From contig JBBRMT010000259.1 in assembly GCA_038230695.1 (NCBI GenBank), positions 1-6,436 on the forward strand: a stretch of 6,436 nucleotides of DNA, in the 5' to 3' direction. Below the pieces are notes generated by a model, which was not told where the DNA came from, did no database searches, and saw only the letters and a list, made by a program, of their open reading frames with translations. The DNA is from QHBQ01 sp038230695 (lineage in GTDB: Bacteria > Chloroflexota > Chloroflexia > QHBQ01). The position numbers and the translations under genes are program-made. Every line of letters begins with the position of its first letter. Position 1 is the stretch's first letter. Below are positions 5,495 to 6,436 of the stretch, piece after piece.

Positions 5495-5824
5495 ATGAGT
5501 ACAGATACGCCGAGGCGCTTTGTGGACATATCAGAGCTGCTTGTTGGTCAGAGTTGGATTAGCCCAGGATCTGACCTAGGGGCAGTTCTCCGTGTCTACA
5601 GGGAAGAAGAAACCCCACTAGGAGCAGGCTACAGTATAATGTCCACTGGCGATGTTCTAATATACGACGGTATCTCTTATCCTAGCAGCGAACGTGAGAT
5701 ATTTGTACCTGATACTCGGTCAGGCGAGCTACCCGCCCGTATAAGAGAAGCGTTTGAGGCAAAGTTATACCAAGTTGTTATGGTGATGGTGAAATTGCAA
5801 CTATTGGCAGCATTTGGTTGTTGA
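5495..5824 (+). CDS. Small protein of unknown function
   Basis: 109 residues, soluble by appearance, with no signal peptide. I do not recognise the family. An acidic/neutral N-terminal half with likely strands (LGAVLRVYREEE, GYSIMSTGDVLIYDG) is followed by a turn-rich stretch (GISYPSSEREIFVPDTRSGE) and a helix (LPARIREAFEAKLYQVVMVM). The C-terminus (VKLQLLAAFGC) is hydrophobic. The strong ribosome binding site and a reading frame free of stops over 110 codons support a real gene. Sampled stretches are about 37-55% GC, below its neighbours, and codons such as ATA and AGG that are scarce nearby appear, consistent with recent acquisition. No clear promoter is seen in the 65 bases before it; it may be transcribed through from pth. 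Confidence 0.7.
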   Translation: MSTDTPRRFVDISELLVGQSWISPGSDLGAVLRVYREEETPLGAGYSIMSTGDVLIYDGISYPSSEREIFVPDTRSGELPARIREAFEAKLYQVVMVMVKLQLLAAFGC

Positions 5825-5871
5825 CCTCACCCTGCTTGCATCGCCGCAAAACTAACCGGAAAGTAGAAACC

Positions 5872-5877
5872 TATAAT
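5872..5877 (+). promoter_or_regulatory. Candidate -10 box for the second glycosyltransferase
   Basis: A perfect TATAAT lies 34 bases before the TTG start at 5912. It lacks a TGn extension and has no recognisable -35 at 16-18 bases, so support is limited. The 87-base gap before the gene holds no other visible element. Confidence 0.4.
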
Positions 5878-5911
5878 CAGCACCCTACAGCGGCCCAATA
5901 ACCAATCCCAA

Positions 5912-6436
5912 TTGCACATCGCCCACCTTGCCCGCGCCGTCTACCCCGACCACGGTGCGGGGGGGCTGGAGCAGCACGTCTTTCAGCTAACCCGCCACCT
6001 GCTACGGCTGGGCGTAAGCGTGGAGATATTCACCCAGCCGGGCGCAGACGAAGCAGCGGGGAAGCTGGCGGGAGATGCCGAGGCAGGCGGGGCGGCAATA
6101 AATTGGCATTACGTGCGGTACACGCGGCTACCACTGCGCCGCAACTCAATTGCCGACCGCCTCAGTAACTATCCTATCTTCGTGCGACAGATGGGCAAGC
6201 AGGCGGCGCAACTGGCCTCGCGGGGTGGCATAGACATCGTACACGCACACGGGTTGTGTGCCTATGGCTACGCCAATGCGAAGGGCCACGCGCCGATGCT
6301 GATGAACCCTCATGGCCTGGAGGATTTCAAAGTGACCGACCGGCGCAAGTGGCTGGCCTACGCGCCGTTTCGGGCGATGTATCGGCGCGGGGCGCAGGCA
6401 GCGCAGCGGGTGGCCTATACTGATGCGGGGCTGCGC
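5912..6436 (+). CDS. Glycosyltransferase family 4, N-terminal part (3' end beyond the window)
   Basis: 175 codons are visible and the frame is still open at the edge. The reading begins LHIAHLARAVYPDHGAGGLEQ, the standard first strand and Gly-Gly-x-Glu loop of GT4 enzymes, followed by HVFQLTRHLLRLGVSVEIFT, DIVHAHGLCAYGYA (about residues 110-123) and MLMNPHGLEDFKV (about 130-142), typical of the acceptor-binding N-terminal domain. The C-terminal nucleotide-sugar domain lies outside. The frame is closed upstream by TAG at 5864-5866 and contains no ATG or GTG before the conserved first strand; TTG at 5912 is the only plausible start and gives the expected N-terminus. No ribosome binding site precedes it. 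A start lost by sequencing error is the alternative. The acceptor and sugar are unknown. Confidence 0.85.
   Translation, partial: MHIAHLARAVYPDHGAGGLEQHVFQLTRHLLRLGVSVEIFTQPGADEAAGKLAGDAEAGGAAINWHYVRYTRLPLRRNSIADRLSNYPIFVRQMGKQAAQLASRGGIDIVHAHGLCAYGYANAKGHAPMLMNPHGLEDFKVTDRRKWLAYAPFRAMYRRGAQAAQRVAYTDAGLR

Overview
The window reads as a piece of a moderately GC-rich bacterial chromosome, most likely from the Chloroflexota (Chloroflexia-like). This placement is an inference from the style of the proteins, from the GC-rich Arg/Ala/Leu-heavy coding, and from short interspersed repeats built on AGGGGCGAAC/GTTCGCCCCT; no rRNA or other marker gene is present to prove it. Every gene I can support lies on the + strand.

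Layout. Bases 1-153 hold the last 50 codons of a gene of uncertain family. A well-formed promoter (TTGACA-17-TATCAT) follows, overlapped by a perfect 12-bp inverted repeat that looks like a repressor operator. It drives a 333-residue membrane protein of unknown function (236-1237). The last codons of that gene run into one copy of an intergenic repeat, and a second copy lies between it and a pyruvate kinase gene (pyk, 1359-2870). A GT-B family 4 glycosyltransferase (2935-4149) follows with its own promoter. A small hairpin separates it from a 183-residue protein with a possible tubby/LURP-like barrel (4234-4785), whose stop codon overlaps the start of peptidyl-tRNA hydrolase (pth, 4782-5429). 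A short orphan gene (5495-5824) comes next. The window ends inside a second GT4-type glycosyltransferase (5912 to the edge), which appears to start with TTG.

How it fits together. This is mainly a housekeeping stretch (glycolysis, recycling of peptidyl-tRNA) with two sugar transferases and three proteins of unknown function. Only the 183-residue gene and pth look translationally coupled. The other genes each have their own upstream sequence, and three candidate promoters share an extended -10 box TGGTAYRAT; two of these sit almost on top of the ribosome binding site, predicting very short leaders. The two lower-GC genes (4234-4785 and 5495-5824) differ in base composition from their neighbours and may be more recent arrivals.

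I see no CRISPR array, tRNA, rRNA, insertion sequence or defence cassette. The features most worth a second look are the operator at 187-216, the repeat family that has entered coding sequence, the 7-bp tandem array inside the 5' end of pyk, and the gene coupled to pth.
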